Of a DNA stretch of 64,000 nucleotides, positions 36,101 through 48,839 are shown one piece after another. A program made the translations under genes and the position numbers. The number at the start of each line of letters is the position of its first letter. Position 1 is the first letter of the stretch. Origin of the DNA: Mikania micrantha. Taxonomy: Eukaryota; Streptophyta; Magnoliopsida; Asterales; Asteraceae. The notes beneath the pieces are model-generated. The model was not told where the DNA came from. It ran no database searches and worked only from the letters and a program-made list of their open reading frames with translations. Where the stretch lies: assembly GCA_009363875.1 (NCBI GenBank), contig CM018698.1, positions 52,482,067-52,546,066 of the forward strand, given 5' to 3'.

Positions 36101-37781
36101 TATGGAACCAAGTGTACCATATTCACTGATCACAAGAGTCTGCAACACATATTTGATCAGAAGGAACTCAACATGCGACAACGACGTTTGGTTGAGCTTC
36201 TGAATGATTACGACTGCGTAATCAAGTACCATCCGGGCAAGGCAAACGTTGTAGCGGATGCTTTGAGTCGGAAGGAACGGGCCAAACCCTTGCGCGTCAG
36301 AGCAATGGGGATGACAGTGCAGACAAGCTTACACGACAACATTATTCAAGCACAACAAGAGGCTGTTGAACGAGAAAACTTAAAGAAAGAACTAGATTGT
36401 GGGGCAGAAAAGCAATTTGAACAAAGCCTAATGGAATTATCTACTACAAGGATCGTGTATGGATTCCTACAGTGGATGAGTTGAGAAAGCTTATATTTGA
36501 TGAAGCACACAAGACCAAGTACTCTGTGCACCCTGGTGCGGATAAAATGTACCAAGACTTACGGGCGTTTTATTGGTGGCCGGGTATGAAGAAAGACATA
36601 GCCGAGTACGTTGGTCGATGCCTTACGTGTGCCAAAGTGAAGGCGGAACTCCAGAAACCGTCAGGTTTACTGGATCAGCCTGAAATTCCACTTTGGAAGT
36701 GGGAACAGATAGCTATGGACTTTGTCACCAAGCTACCCCGCACTTCCAGTGGACATGACACTATTTGGGTTATCATTGACCGATTAACCAAATCTGCTCA
36801 TTTCTTGCCAATGCGAGAAACTTACACTATGGATAAACTAGCGAAGCTCTACGTCAACGAGATAGTGGTACACCATGGTGTGCCATTGTCCATCATCTCC
36901 GATCGCGATAGCAGATTCACATCAAGGTTCTAGCAATCATTGCAGAAATCTCTAGGGACACACTTAAACCTGAGTACAGCTTATCATCCACAAACGGATG
37001 GTCAGAGCGAACGTACTATACAGACCCTGGAGGAGATGTTAAGAACTTGTGTTCTAGATTTCGGTGGGAATTGGATTCTCATTTGCCTCTGATCAAATTC
37101 TCCTACAACAACAGCTATCATAGTAGCATCGGATGTGCACTGTTCGAGGCTCTCTATGGTCGCAAGTGTTGATCGCCGATCTGTTGGTCTGAAGTGGGAG
37201 ATAATCGTATAACCGGGCCAGAACTTATTCAAGAAACTACAGACAAAATTGCTCAGATACAACAAAGACTACAAGCAACACGAAGCAGACAAAAAAGCTA
37301 TGCCGACAAACGGCGCAAGCCGTTGGAATTCCAAGTGGGAGACTGAGTCATGCTAAAGGTATCCCCATGGAAAGGCGTAGTCCGTTTTGCAAAGAAAGGC
37401 AAATTAGCACCACGGTACGTGGGACCGTTCGATATCATCGAACGTATTGGTCCTTTAGCGTACAGACTTAGACTACCGGATGAACTTAGCGGTGTGCACG
37501 ATGTGTTTCATGTCTCAAACTTGAAGAAATGCCTTGCTGATGAAACACTTGTCATACCAGTTGAAGAAATTCAATTGGATGAACATTTACACTTTGTTGA
37601 AGAACCTTTGGAGATTATGGATCGCAAGGTTAAACAACTGAGGCGAATTCGTATCCCGATTGTCAAGGTTCGTTGGAACTCAAAGCGCGGACCTGAGTTT
37701 ACTTGGGAACACGAATATCACATGAAGTCTAAGTATCCCCAACTGTTTACAGAGGAAGTCGTACCAGATAACGATTCTTAA
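33143..37781 (+). pseudogene. Tekay/Del chromovirus gag-pol polyprotein, disabled
   Basis: The start is the ATG at 33143 (MPPRRQPT), which gives the N-terminus usual for the family. In order: gag (about 33430-34000); two CCHC knuckles (CTNCGRFGHWVAQC, CYNCGEMGHFCRDC); aspartic protease (LFDTGADQSF, about 34490); reverse transcriptase (about 35070-35580, VFIDDIL); RNase H (about 35920-36280); integrase with an HHCC finger (about 36500-36640) and DDE core; and a C-terminal chromodomain (VKVRWNSKRGPEFTWE, about 37670-37710). The polyprotein would package, copy and integrate the element, the chromodomain steering it to heterochromatin. In-frame stops lie at 33521, 35572, 35848, 36931, 37170 and 37345. 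Frameshifts lie near 35033, in an A-run near 35872-35880, and near 36420-36430. It cannot make a working polyprotein. Confidence 0.92.
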
Positions 37782-37805
37782 ATTTCGGGACGAAATTTCT
37801 CTAAC

Positions 37806-37815
37806 AAGGGGAGAC
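37806..37815 (+). promoter_or_regulatory. Tekay polypurine tract
   Basis: aaggggagac directly precedes the 3' LTR, with the lineage's cgggacgaaattt motif about 20 bp upstream. Confidence 0.75.
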
Positions 37816-38606
37816 TGTAACATCAATGCCGGAAGCATTGCCGGAACAGTGATCTCTACAGTAACTCGTACAGTAACTCAGGTACACACTACGTGAAACT
37901 ATGTATATGCTATTGACACTTAATACTTGACACTAAACTATTATGCTATTCGTCTGAAATCTGCTTTAAACCTCATGGTTTAACAGTCAGAAACACATAA
38001 GAAAACACAGAACTGACACACAAATGCTTGATTTGATGCTATTTTGTATAAACGTATGCGAGGTTAAACAGAACGAAACCATAACGGTTGTTGTTAAAGA
38101 ATGCTAAACCGACGAATTATTCGTATAGGTGACGATCTGTAAGAATAAATCTGAAATTTAAAGTTCTGAAATGATGAGTGGAAAGTAGAAAACAAGAATC
38201 CAAAAGCCAAACCATCGTCGTGTTCGTTCGAATGATGATTCGAACGAATACGCGCGATGGTGACTCGTTCTGACGAAATGAAAACGATACGTACGATAAT
38301 AAATTTAAGGAAATATAATATTTCCTGTTTTACAATTTTGAAACTTATCAAAAATAAATTAAAAGGAAACTATTTTAATTAAAATACGTAAAATACGCGA
38401 AAGAGATAACGAAACGCGCATTATAATAAATTACGATAAATAATTCAAGAAAAATGATATTTAAAATAATTACTAGAAATAACCACCTTCCAAACATTTA
38501 AAATAAAGTCATTTTTATTTAAGAAACAAAAACACGCGCGTAGCGTGCCGGAAACACGACGAAAACGAGAACCGAGCAACCGAAACGAACCCGAATACCC
38601 ACGGGG

Positions 38607-38614
38607 TATATAAA
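38607..38614 (+). promoter_or_regulatory. TATA box of the Tekay 3' LTR
   Basis: TATATAAA is followed by a pyrimidine-rich leader. It is intact here but altered in the 5' LTR. Confidence 0.65.
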
Positions 38615-39049
38615 CACCAAATGAGTCCAACTACCTCATTTATTTCATCATTCTCTCTCTCTTAATCCATTTTCACGAACCTTTCTCTCTCACTCTAGAA
38701 ACCAACTTCAAAACGCGATAACTGACTCGTTTCTCAACGAAATCAGGCGTTCTTGGTGTCCACTCGAAGCTCTTGATGCCCTCTACCTAGAAGTACAATT
38801 GATCTGGAGTTTTATCCGGTCAAATTTGAGGTATGAAGCTTTGAATCACACAAAACTTAGGGTTTTCTTCACCCAATTGTTCAATCACCCCTTAAACCGG
38901 TTTTAAACTGAACCCAACTCGACCCAAGGCTTCCTTTCGACTTTCGCACGGTGTAGGACAAACCAGGGCAGGAGGGGGAAGGTCATGGAGTTGTGTTGCA
39001 ACTCAGACTCGATAATGATACTAACAGGTTCGTGATGACCACTGGCCGA

Positions 39050-39480
39050 ACCCCTGGTACTCGCGAACTTTCCTGCCAAACCATGCAAGGATGGCGAACC
39101 CTCTTCCCTGGGCCAACCTACTCACCTACAAACCTGCGTGCGAACCTGTGTTCACGAACTCCCGAACCTTCTTTTCATGCACCACAGCCGAACCCTCAAA
39201 GAGCTGCGAACCTCACCACTGGCTAACCTGCATGAAGCTCCCGCACCTCAGCCACAAACCTGCAACATCATTCGCGAACCTACGGATTCAAATCCCATCA
39301 GCTAAACCATGCAAACCACAAAATTACTCACCACCGAACCAACATGAGGGCACCTAGATGATATGAACCTATGAGCTACAGAGACTTGACCGCGAACTTC
39401 CAAGACCAACGAACCCAGGATGAGTCAGCTCTACTCAGCCGAACAATTACCTAATCTTTGGGACGAACCTTAGGGTTCGT
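39050..39480 (+). repeat. CGAACC hexamer-rich block in the Tekay 3' LTR
   Basis: Counterpart of the block at 30025-30480. Several hexamers are lost by single changes, for example cgaacc to ctaacc or caaacc. Confidence 0.82.
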
Positions 39481-39880
39481 AGGGTAGAAACCATGGCGGA
39501 AATGCTAACCAGCTGAATCATCCTTTGAACAAACCTAGCTGAATCACGTTTGTTGGCCAACTTTAAGGCTAACACCTATACGCACACTATTCACCACGAC
39601 TTATACTTATAAAGTGCAAACAATTTGAAAATCAATATAGGATCGTGAATACAACAACAAAGACAACAACGAGCGCGTGCATTCTTGTTTTTACTTAGTC
39701 AACCACTCCAAACACAAGGTGAGTTCATTTGTCCCTTTTCAAACATATTTGTTTTTACCGCGGGACTGAGAAGCATGTTATACATTTTAAACAATGATTG
39801 AAATGTTTATCAAATGCTTTTACACATATTCATGATGCTAATAGTAATACTTAAGCTTTAAACTCTTACTTTGGAAGCTA

Positions 39881-40080
39881 TAAACTTGAAGCTTAAACTA
39901 GATGCTTGATGCTTATGCTACAAACTTGAAGCTTAAACTAGATGCTTGATGCTTATGCTATAAACTTGAAGCTTAAACTAGATGCTTGATGCTTATGCTA
40001 CAAACTTGAAGCTTAAACTAGATGCTTGATGCTTATGCTATAAACTTGAAGCTTTAACTAGATGCTTGATGCTTATGCTA
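39881..40080 (+). repeat. tandem array, 40-bp unit, 5 copies
   Basis: Copies start at 39881, 39921, 39961, 40001 and 40041. Counterpart of the seven-copy array in the 5' LTR. Confidence 0.93.
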
Positions 40081-41338
40081 TAAACTCTATGCTCAAACTA
40101 TATGCTAATACTTGAAACTAAATGCTCAAAGCTATGATTGTATGCGAAATGCTAAGCTTGTATCTATTCATGGGCTACGTAATTGCTAAACATTGCTAGA
40201 GCAAAGCTTGTACCCATGCATTGAGATACGTGAAAGCTAAACTATGAGGATGCTAAGCTTTTATCTATATATGAGATACGTAAATGCCAAACATTGCTAG
40301 AGCAAGGCTTGTGTCTATATATGAGATATGTAAATGCTAAACTATTTGTGTGTGCACAGCTTGTGTCTATATATGAGATACGTAATTGCCAAACATTGCT
40401 AGAGCAAGGCTTGTATCTTTATATAGGAGATACGTAAATGCTAAACTATTCGGATGCTAAGCTTAAACCAATTCATGAGATACGTAATGGCTAAACATTG
40501 CTAGAGCAAAGCTTGTATCTAACCGTGGGCTACGTAAATGCTAAAGATTGCTAGAGCAAAGCTTGTACCCACGCATGAGATTGGTGAAAGCTAAACTATG
40601 ATTTGTGAAACACTGGTGCTTGTACAACTTACTCTAAAGCTAATCTACATGAATGCTATAAACTTGTAAACTTTGAAACAGTATACTAAAGCTATGATGA
40701 AGACTGGATTGAATGGTAGGTAAAATGCTTAATTATCCTTAACAACAATGTCATATGCGGATTAGTATGTGGTGGGATGGCGTCTGGGCGGGTTGTAGGC
40801 TCGACCCTTTTGTATGCCCTATATATAAGCATACCGATTTGGATATTACATGTAATGTTAATGAGGTTAAGGTTTTACCGAAAGAGGTTTGCTAAAGCTA
40901 TTTTAAACTTATAAACTATATGAACTCACCAACCATTGTGTTGACTTTGTTTTCTTACATGATTTCTCAGGTGATGCACGGGTCTAAGCTAAGGCATAGG
41001 ATTGCATACTAGGATGCCCAGATAAAGGACCTAGTAGACTTTTGGAAAGCACATTTTTTTGTAATTAAATACTAGTCACTTTTGATATCTTGTACAGATA
41101 CAAGATAGTAACATTTGATTCTTTTGAGAGGTTTACTTAGTTAAATTAGTAAACATTGACATTTGTAATTTAACTTTGTAATCCTAGTTAATGTTATATT
41201 GTGCTTTAGTTATTCTTGACATTGATGCTATGTAAACAATCTGATCATCACGATTATCACTCACGATATCGCGCCCCAAGAACCTTCCGCTCGGCGGGGA
41301 AGTCGATACGTCCCGCCGGCTCGGGGTGTGACAATTTG

Positions 41339-41767
41339 CGTAATCACCCTAATTTTAGATATGGTAATTCATATAATCAATTGAATTCTAATTTTCAGGG
41401 TAGCAACCAAGAAGGTGGGAATCAAGGATCCTCATACCTAAATCGACAGCAGAGTTACAATCAAGGTAACTACCCAAGAGGAAACTACAACCAAGGTGGC
41501 CAAGGAGGTGGACAATGTGGATACCATCAAGGACAATCAAGGAACTTCCAACAAAGTCAAGGAAGTCAAAGTCAATTTCAAGGAGGTCAACAAGGAGCCA
41601 ATGTTTCAATGGAAGACATCGCCAATCAAATCAACGAGCTAAGACTAATGCTAACGGGAGTGGTGCAGAAAAAAGAGCTCCAGCAGAAGACAAATGAGTC
41701 CCATGCAAAGCAATTGGGGAAATTGGCTGAACAACTAGCTGCAAGAGACAGGAAAATTGCCAAGTGA
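41339..41767 (+). pseudogene. Athila gag, 3' part
   Basis: The frame resumes at RNHPNFRYGN, exactly continuing the PGL codons lost at 28782. A Gln/Gly/Asn-rich stretch is followed by a helical segment (VSMEDIANQINELRLML). The frame ends at 41767. The downstream pol frame (KLPSDTT...) is offset by one base, so a small indel near 41750 separates the two. Confidence 0.85.
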
Positions 41768-43400
41768 CACCACACTCAATCCTCAACATCAACCATCAGG
41801 ATCAAAGAGCAAGAATGCTCAGGTAATTCATGTAACAACTCTAAGAAGTGGTAAATCTTATGACAACAAGGTTGTCCTTCCACCACACTTGATAGAAGGA
41901 ATGGTGGAAGATGTGAATGAAAGTGAGGAGAGTGATACCGAACAGGAACATGTTCCATCTGAGTCTAAAAAGAAAGTGTCTTTTGAAGAACCAATCGAAA
42001 AAGTTTTGAACTCGGATGTAGAAAAATCCAAGGGAAAGGATGTGGAGGATAAAACCACCATTCCTTACCCTTCTGCTTTGAATTCACCTAAGTCTAACAT
42101 CAATAAACGGGGCCCACAACAAGATGAGATGTGGGAAATCTTTAAACAAATAAAAATCAATCTACCCTTAATTGATGCAATCAAACATGTTCCTGCATAT
42201 GCTCTGTATTTAAAGGACATGTGCACTCAAAAACGGCACCACAAGATTCCTAAGAAACTTGATTTGACTGACAATATGAGTGTTGTTTTGTCGGGTGCCC
42301 TTCCACCAAAACTTCAAGACCCTGGAGCCCCTTTAATTTCAATTCAAATTGGGGATTTCAAAATTAACAAGGCGCTCCTTGATCTTGGGGCAAGTGTTAG
42401 TATACTACCGGGAAGTTTATATGACCAATATGAGTTTGGACTGTTGCAAAAAGCCGAAACCACTGTGGTTTTAGCAGATTTGACACTTAAACTTCCACGT
42501 TGTATATTAACTGATGTCATTGTAAATGTGGAAGATTTTTACTATCCAGTTGATTTCTTGGTTCTGGATTATGCATCTCCCACTAGCTTTACACAACCTA
42601 ATGTTATATTAGGTAGACCATTTTTGAAAACTGCTCAATGTTTGATAAACTGCATGACTGGGACGGTGGATATGGCTTTTGGGAATAGAAGGTTAAGGTT
42701 GAATGTTTTTTCACATACATCTAACCCTCTAGTCAATGATGAATGCTTCATGGCGGACATCATTGACGGGTGTCATTCTCATGAAAATGTGGAAGACACC
42801 ACAGAGTTGTGTGTTCTTTGTGACAGAACTGAAGTTAAATGTGCTCAGAAGTTGTTGGAGGCTGACAAGAAGTGTGAAGTATTGGCAATTCAAGAGGGAA
42901 AGCCTATGTGGACACATCAAATTGAAAGCTTACCGGACCACGTAGACACTCAACTGAAGCCCTCATTGGAAGTCCCACCAAAGGTGGAGTTGAAGGAATT
43001 ACCCAAGCACTTGAAATATGCTTTCTTGGGTGAGGATCACACATTACTGGTGATCATTGCAGCAAATCTAACCAAGAGTCAAGAACAAGAGTTGATGAAA
43101 GTGCTAAGGGAGAATAAAGCTGCTATCGGTTGGACCATAGCAGATTTGAAGGGAATTAGTCCGGCTATTGTGATGCACAAGATTATAACTGATCAAGATG
43201 TCAAGTCGGTGAGAGACACTCAAAGGAGGTTGAACCCCAATATGAGGGAAGTGGTCAAGAAAGAAGTTTTGAAATGGTTGGATGCAGGGATTATCTATCT
43301 CATCTCAGACAGCACATGGGTGAGTCCAACACAAACAGTACCTAAGAAGGCAGGAATCCAAACAGTCACCGATGAGCATGAGGAACAGGTAACAACATGA
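41757..43400 (+). pseudogene. Athila pol part 1: linker, protease, start of reverse transcriptase
   Basis: The frame is offset by one from the gag tail and open for 547 codons. A long acidic linker is followed by an Athila-type aspartic protease (ALLDLGASVSILPGSLYDQY, about 42370-42430, with DLG in place of the usual DTG; LGRPFLKTA about 42610). The reverse transcriptase N-terminus follows (KGISPAIVMHKI, EVLKWLDAGIIYLISDSTWV). The frame ends with a stop at 43398-43400, just before the next conserved block. Confidence 0.85.
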
Positions 43401-44698
43401 CCTGTCATAGGATGGAGGGTATGTATGGATTACAGGAGGCTAAACACTGCTACCTCCAAGGATCACTTTCCTTTACCCTTCATTGATCAGATCATTGAGA
43501 AATTATCAGGTCAGGAATTTTTTTAGTTTCTTAGATGGCTATTCTGGTTACAATCAGATTGCAATTCATCCAGATGACCAACAAAAGACCACATTCACAT
43601 GCCCATATGGTACCTTCGCATTTAAGCGAATGCCATTTGGTTTGTGTAATGCCCTAGCCACCTTTGAAAGGTGCATGATGAGTATCTTTTCAGATATGGT
43701 TGGGGATTCCTTAGAAATTTTTATGGATGATTTTTCAATCTTTGGTCATTCCTTTGATGCTTGCCTTACTCAACTAACCAAAGTTTTAAAAAGATGTGTT
43801 AAAACAAATTTAGTGTTAAGTTGGGAAAAGAGTCATTTTATGGTGCAAGAGGGTATTGTGTTAGGTCACGTGGTTTCGAAACGTGGGATGGAGGTAGATC
43901 ATGCAAAAATCAAAGTCATTTCTACTTTACCACCACCCACAAATGTTAAAGGGATAAGGTCGTTTTTGGGAACATGCGGGGTTTTCTAGACGGTTCATAA
44001 AAGGATTTAGTACAATCACTAAACCTTTATGTAACTTGTTGCTAAAGGATGTCTCATTTGTTTTTGATAATGAATGTCTAAATGCCTTTAACACTTTAAA
44101 AGACAAATTAGTTAAGGCCCCTATCCTACAAGCGCCCAATTGGTCACTACCATTTGAAATCATGTGTGATGCTAGTGACTATGCAGTTGGGGCGGTTTTG
44201 GGTCAAAGGATTGACAAGAAACCAGTGGCAATTTATTATGCAAGTAAGACTTTATCTAATGCTCAATTGAATTATACTACTACTGAAAAAGAATTGCTTG
44301 CTGTAGTTTATGCTCTTGATAAGTTCAGGTCTTATATTTGGGGAAGCAAGGTGGTGATCTATTCGGATCACAGAGCGGTGAGATACCTTATGGAGAAGAA
44401 GGATGCTAAAACAAGGCTCATTCGATGGATACTCTTGTTACAAGAGTTTGATTTGGAGATTCGTGACAAGAAAGGAAGTGATAATGTAGTTGCAGATCAC
44501 CTCTCAAGGATTGGGGCCAACAGTGATGAAGAATCCAATGATATCAATGAATCCTTCCCTAATGAATATTTATTATATGTCTATAAATTACCTTGGTTTG
44601 CTGACATTGTAAATTATTTGGCTGCAGGTGTATTACCGGAGCATTGGACAAAGCGGAAGAGGCAACAATTTCTAGCTCAGGTAAGGTACTACATTTGA
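43401..44698 (+). pseudogene. Athila pol part 2: reverse transcriptase and RNase H, frameshifted
   Basis: Conserved blocks continue in three frames. CMDYRRLNTATSKDHFPLPF runs to about 43525, where a T-run shifts the frame. SFLDGYSGYNQIAIHP and the catalytic FMDDFSIFG (about 43720) run to about 43970. After another shift the connection domain and RNase H begin (MCDASDYAVGAVLGQ, YATTEKELLAV-like block, IYSDHRAVRYL, DNVVADHLSRI). The RNase H frame ends at 44698 with TGA where the family has a tryptophan (WDEP), a probable G to A change. Confidence 0.85.
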
Positions 44699-45386
44699 GA
44701 TGAACCCGATCTCTTCAAGGTGGGCTCGGATCAGATAATTAGAAGGTGCGTACCAGAAGAGGAAGTGCAGGAAGTTCTATCATTGACACATGCTTCTGCA
44801 TGCGGAGGACATTTCAGTGGACAAAAGACGGGTCAGCGGGTTCAATCTTGTGGCTTATTTTGGCCTACTTTGTTTAGAGACGCGTCTGTGTTTGCTAAAC
44901 AGTGCTTAAGATGCCAACAACTTGGTAGCATCTCAAGACGGGATGAGATGCCCATGAAACCAATCCTCGTAGTTGATATCTTCGACGTATGGGGAATTGA
45001 CTTCATGGGACCCTTCCCAAATTCTCATGGTAACTATTATGTTTTGGTGGCAGTCGATTACGTGTCTAAATGGATTGAAGCCATTGCCACCAAAACAAAC
45101 GACCATACCGTTGTGTGCAAATTTGTGCAATCCAACATCTTTTCAAGATTTGGCATTCCCCGTGTGATCATAAGTCATGGGGGGGGGGTCTCATTTCAAA
45201 AACTTTAACTTTGGTAAATTGCTCAAACGGTATGGTGTCAATCACCGAATAGCTACTCCTTACCACCCACAAACTAGTGGTCACGTTCAGGTTTCCAATA
45301 GACAAATTAAGGAAATCCTACAAAAAACGATTCGCCTGGATCGTAAGGATTGGTCCTTACGATTGAATGATGCATTATGGGCTTAC
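44699..45386 (+). pseudogene. Athila pol part 3: integrase, interrupted
   Basis: The zinc-finger region is visible (THASACGGHFSGQKTGQRV, then CLRCQQ), then the core with the first Asp in GIDFMGPFPNSHGNYY. The second catalytic site reads ISHGG instead of ISDGG, so the Asp is replaced by His. A ten-base G-run at 45179-45188 shifts the frame directly after it. The third site lies in the following frame (SNRQIKEIL). The frame stops at codon AY, where the solo-LTR pair has inserted, and resumes at 50759. Confidence 0.85.
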
Positions 45387-45398
45387 TGTAACACCCCG

Positions 45399-46829
45399 TG
45401 TCACACCCCGGGCTCTCGACGGCCTGGGCGCTGCGACTCGAATTGGTTTCATGGATATGTCTCGGTCAGAGTTTGTTACTCTTTTTCATGTGTTAAGCGG
45501 AAGCGTTATTTCATGAATTCATATTTTTCAAATAATTCACATGCATAGATGTGAAAACCATTTTTCATGATTTATAAATAGTTCATACGCGTGGGTATGA
45601 AAAACCACATTTTAATCGTTTGTTAATAACTTTTCAAAATAACTTTTCAGGATTTCATAAAGCTTCAAACGCATAGGTATGAACATCATCATTTCAATTT
45701 ATAGTAAACCGGATTTTCATACACACATAATTAAAATTCGTTCTATAATATTCGGTTTATACATGACTTGGAGGCATAGCCCCAATAGCTCCATGGTCTC
45801 ACCACAAGATCTTATTCAAGGCATCATAGGCCAAGAATCTCTAATCTTGCTTCTCTTTTATATTTCATTATAACGTGAATATTTTTTGAAAATAAAACGT
45901 CAACATAATGTTGGTGAATACAAATAACAGACTCGATATATAAGCATAGCATGTTTGGTCCTTTAACCATAATTAATAGTGGCAATACTACACATTTAGC
46001 AGGTTATTTCACTTATCGATACAACCACTGTATACCCTGGCTTGTATTGTCACTAGATAAAAACAACAGTGAAGTGCGTCTTACAATTGTTCCCTCCAGC
46101 CCACAGCCCGTCACTGGTTAGGTTGCCTGCGGAGTGCGTCTTACGTATAACCTTCCAGCCCACGTTACCAGTCACGTATGGGAATTTCACCCATAGCGGA
46201 TACAATTTGTAAATCATACGTATAATAATGGCCTAAATGTTGGTCTCATAGTATCCCTTTATGCGTCAAAGTTAAACATACCGTGCTCATAAAAATTCAT
46301 TTATAAAATTAAAAACAAGTTAAATGTATTCACCTGGATTTTAGCTTGGTTGAGTGACAGCTTAGAACTTCTTAATATAAATTTGAGCAGCATTCCTGCT
46401 TAATCTATCCTTATAACTATTTGTAAGGATGATTCCTGATTCGTTTATTTTCTGTTCCTAAAATAGATCATATGTTCAACATAATATTTGTATACATAAG
46501 GTCGGATCTTAACCCTAACCTTATAAGTTAATAATATCTAAAAACTAAAATTTGTGATTAAAGTAAGAGATTGAAATACATACCTAATCGAGTACCAACT
46601 TCTTAATCTTTAGAGTTAAAGAAAAAAAAAACGCAAGTTTCTTTCTCGTATTTCTTACTTTGTTATCTTTATTTTGTTTTGTTTTTTTTGAATGAAATGG
46701 AAGTAATACATGGATTCTTAACCGTCATGTCGGTTTAATGTTACGGAAGAGGATGACTCTTCCTTTAAAAATACACGTGTAGCCTTCATTTTGAAACATA
46801 AATTGACGTTTGTTTTCATCAAATATAGA

Positions 46830-46893
<64 letters not shown>

Positions 46894-47331
46894 TAATATA
46901 ATTAATTTAGCTTAAATTATGTTTTTCTGTTATAACTTTTAAAATATCACGTTTTATAAAATTCTAAATATACAGGTAGGACCTGCTTATTTTTCTCTAC
47001 GTTTCGACCTAAGTTTTATTAAAAACAGAGAAAGATCAAATATAATATATTTTAATATTATTATTATTCTTTAACCTACTTTTGACTAAACTTAACTGTT
47101 GGTTAGACATCTTTTATCCAACTTATTCTGTTAAACGAACGTCAAAAATTTTGAACTCTCATTTCTACTCTTATATTCTCGAATAAATCATATTTTATAA
47201 ACTAAATTATTTTATTCGTTAGACGAGATCTTGTAATTCAAATGATCGTTTCTATTATTATATTTTTGAGTAATAATATTTTAATTATAAACGGAAGTAT
47301 TTTATTTATATATTTAAAACGGGATGTTACA
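45399..47331 (-). mobile_element. inner solo LTR, nested in the outer solo LTR
   Basis: It runs TGTCACACCCCGGG to GGGATGTTACA, 1933 bp, flanked by CCCCG (45394-45398) and CCCCA (47332-47336), one change. On the minus strand it reads TGTAACATCCC to GGGGTGTGACA, the same end words as the Tekay LTRs. Joining the two sides restores a continuous outer LTR start. Confidence 0.75.
46835..46892. repeat. (ATT)n microsatellite
   Basis: About 58 bp of pure trinucleotide repeat inside the inner solo LTR. Confidence 0.95.
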
Positions 47332-47884
47332 CCCCAACCGATGGCGGAAACGTCGGGATGCCACGAGGGATGTGTAGATTGTTCAAAGCTCATGGGCTTC
47401 TAAAGTATCATCACATATCAATTAATCACAACAAAGTAATTACACAAAAATAATGTTTGCCATGTTTTGAATTACAATGATTACTCAAAAGATATAGCTA
47501 AATTAACTAAATCATAATCTTCAATGTTCCAGTTAATTGAGCTAGGTCCAAGACCCTATGTGATGAGTCCAAAAGATGTAGAGCTACCATTCTCTACTTA
47601 CTTCTCTTCATTTCCTGAAACATGTAGAAAATCAAGTGTCAACTACGAAATAGTTGGTGAGTAATCATAAGTTTTCCATTCTTCAAAACATTTATAAACA
47701 TTCATAAAAATTATGGTTTAAGAAAATTCACATGGTAACCTGTGAGAATATCCAACTCTGTAAAACCACAAACACCACAATCACATAATCCAAGTAATCA
47801 CAAATAATCATCCAAGTGTAATCAACCAATCCCAACCAAAAACATATCAATTCAATAATCATCATTCATCATATTTATCTCAAT

Positions 47885-48068
47885 ACAAGTTACCGCGGAG
47901 GACCTCAGTCAACTCAATCAACGATCATCGCGGAGGACCGCAGTCAACTCAACCAACGATATTCCTAATAAGCATCAGTGTCAATAATGTGCACTACGGA
48001 GGACCGTAGTCAACTCAACCAACAGTGGAATCACCGCGGAGGACCGAAGTCAACTCAACCAACAATGT
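47885..48068. repeat. degenerate tandem repeat, four copies
   Basis: Each copy is built on gcggaggaccgNagtcaactc followed by aaNcaacgat. Starts are near 47893, 47930, 47996 and 48033, spaced about 37-66 bp. Confidence 0.75.
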
Positions 48069-48839
48069 CTCACGAATTTATAATAATCCACATCAATCAA
48101 TCATTATCTCAGTAATAAGAATATCATAATGATAATCCAGGTATCACCCATGTGTTATCAAAATATATTCATTTCTGGTATACATGTTCCACCCCGAGTT
48201 TAAAAACAAAAATGGTTTAAAAGGGGGTTATGAGAACTCACCTGAATGTCTTAGATTCAGTGTTTGTAGAATGCGCGCTCACGTATGGGAAATCAAAGAC
48301 ACTTCAATAACCTGTATTTATCGCGTTTTTCATATTCGTAAGTATCTATGTTTGATCATGATTTAGTTTTTCATATTCGTTTGTCCTTTAATTATTAGGT
48401 GCGCGAATTACTTAGGTTTATTACCTAAGTTGTAAAGTTACGCATCAAGATTTCCTATTCTCATTATAAAAGATAGGTTTAACACTAGTTAGTTTAATCA
48501 AATGCTATATCATGGTTCTTAATGAGAGTATAGAATCTATAAATGTTGCAAAGGTGGTAAACCTTATACACATATATATTCATAGTTGCATGCATGCATG
48601 TTGATGCTAGTTAACCAACATATCTTAAGTTCTCAAATTTAATTAAGTTTAAGAAAATTCAACTTAGGTCATTTCCATGAGTTGTTCAAGTTCCATAATT
48701 TTCTTATGTTTAAACTTATTCTTATTATAAAAAGGTGGCAACTTAAAATTCTCCATGCATGCATGAACATAGATGAATCCATGTCCCTCATGTTCTTTTG
48801 TTTACCCTTAATCTTAGTTCGAAAATTTAAATTCGACAG

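Larger units (their letters stand above)
28783..41333 (+). mobile_element. Tekay/Del-type chromovirus (Ty3/gypsy) nested in Athila gag
   Basis: The element is 12,551 bp. Its LTRs begin TGTAACATC and end GGGGTGTGACA. The 5-bp duplication is GTTTG on the left (28778-28782) against ATTTG on the right (41334-41338), one change. The primer site is for tRNA-Met and the 3' end has the cgggacgaaattt motif and polypurine tract of this lineage. Gag-pol domains occur in the order gag, protease, reverse transcriptase, RNase H, integrase, chromodomain. It is disabled by stops and frameshifts. Confidence 0.92.
37816..41333 (+). repeat. Tekay 3' LTR
   Basis: It is 3518 bp and closely similar to the 5' LTR. 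It lacks about 560 bp between the CGAACC block and the gttggccaacttt word at about 39550. It has five copies of the 40-bp unit and the canonical TATATAAA box at 38607-38614. Confidence 0.9.
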
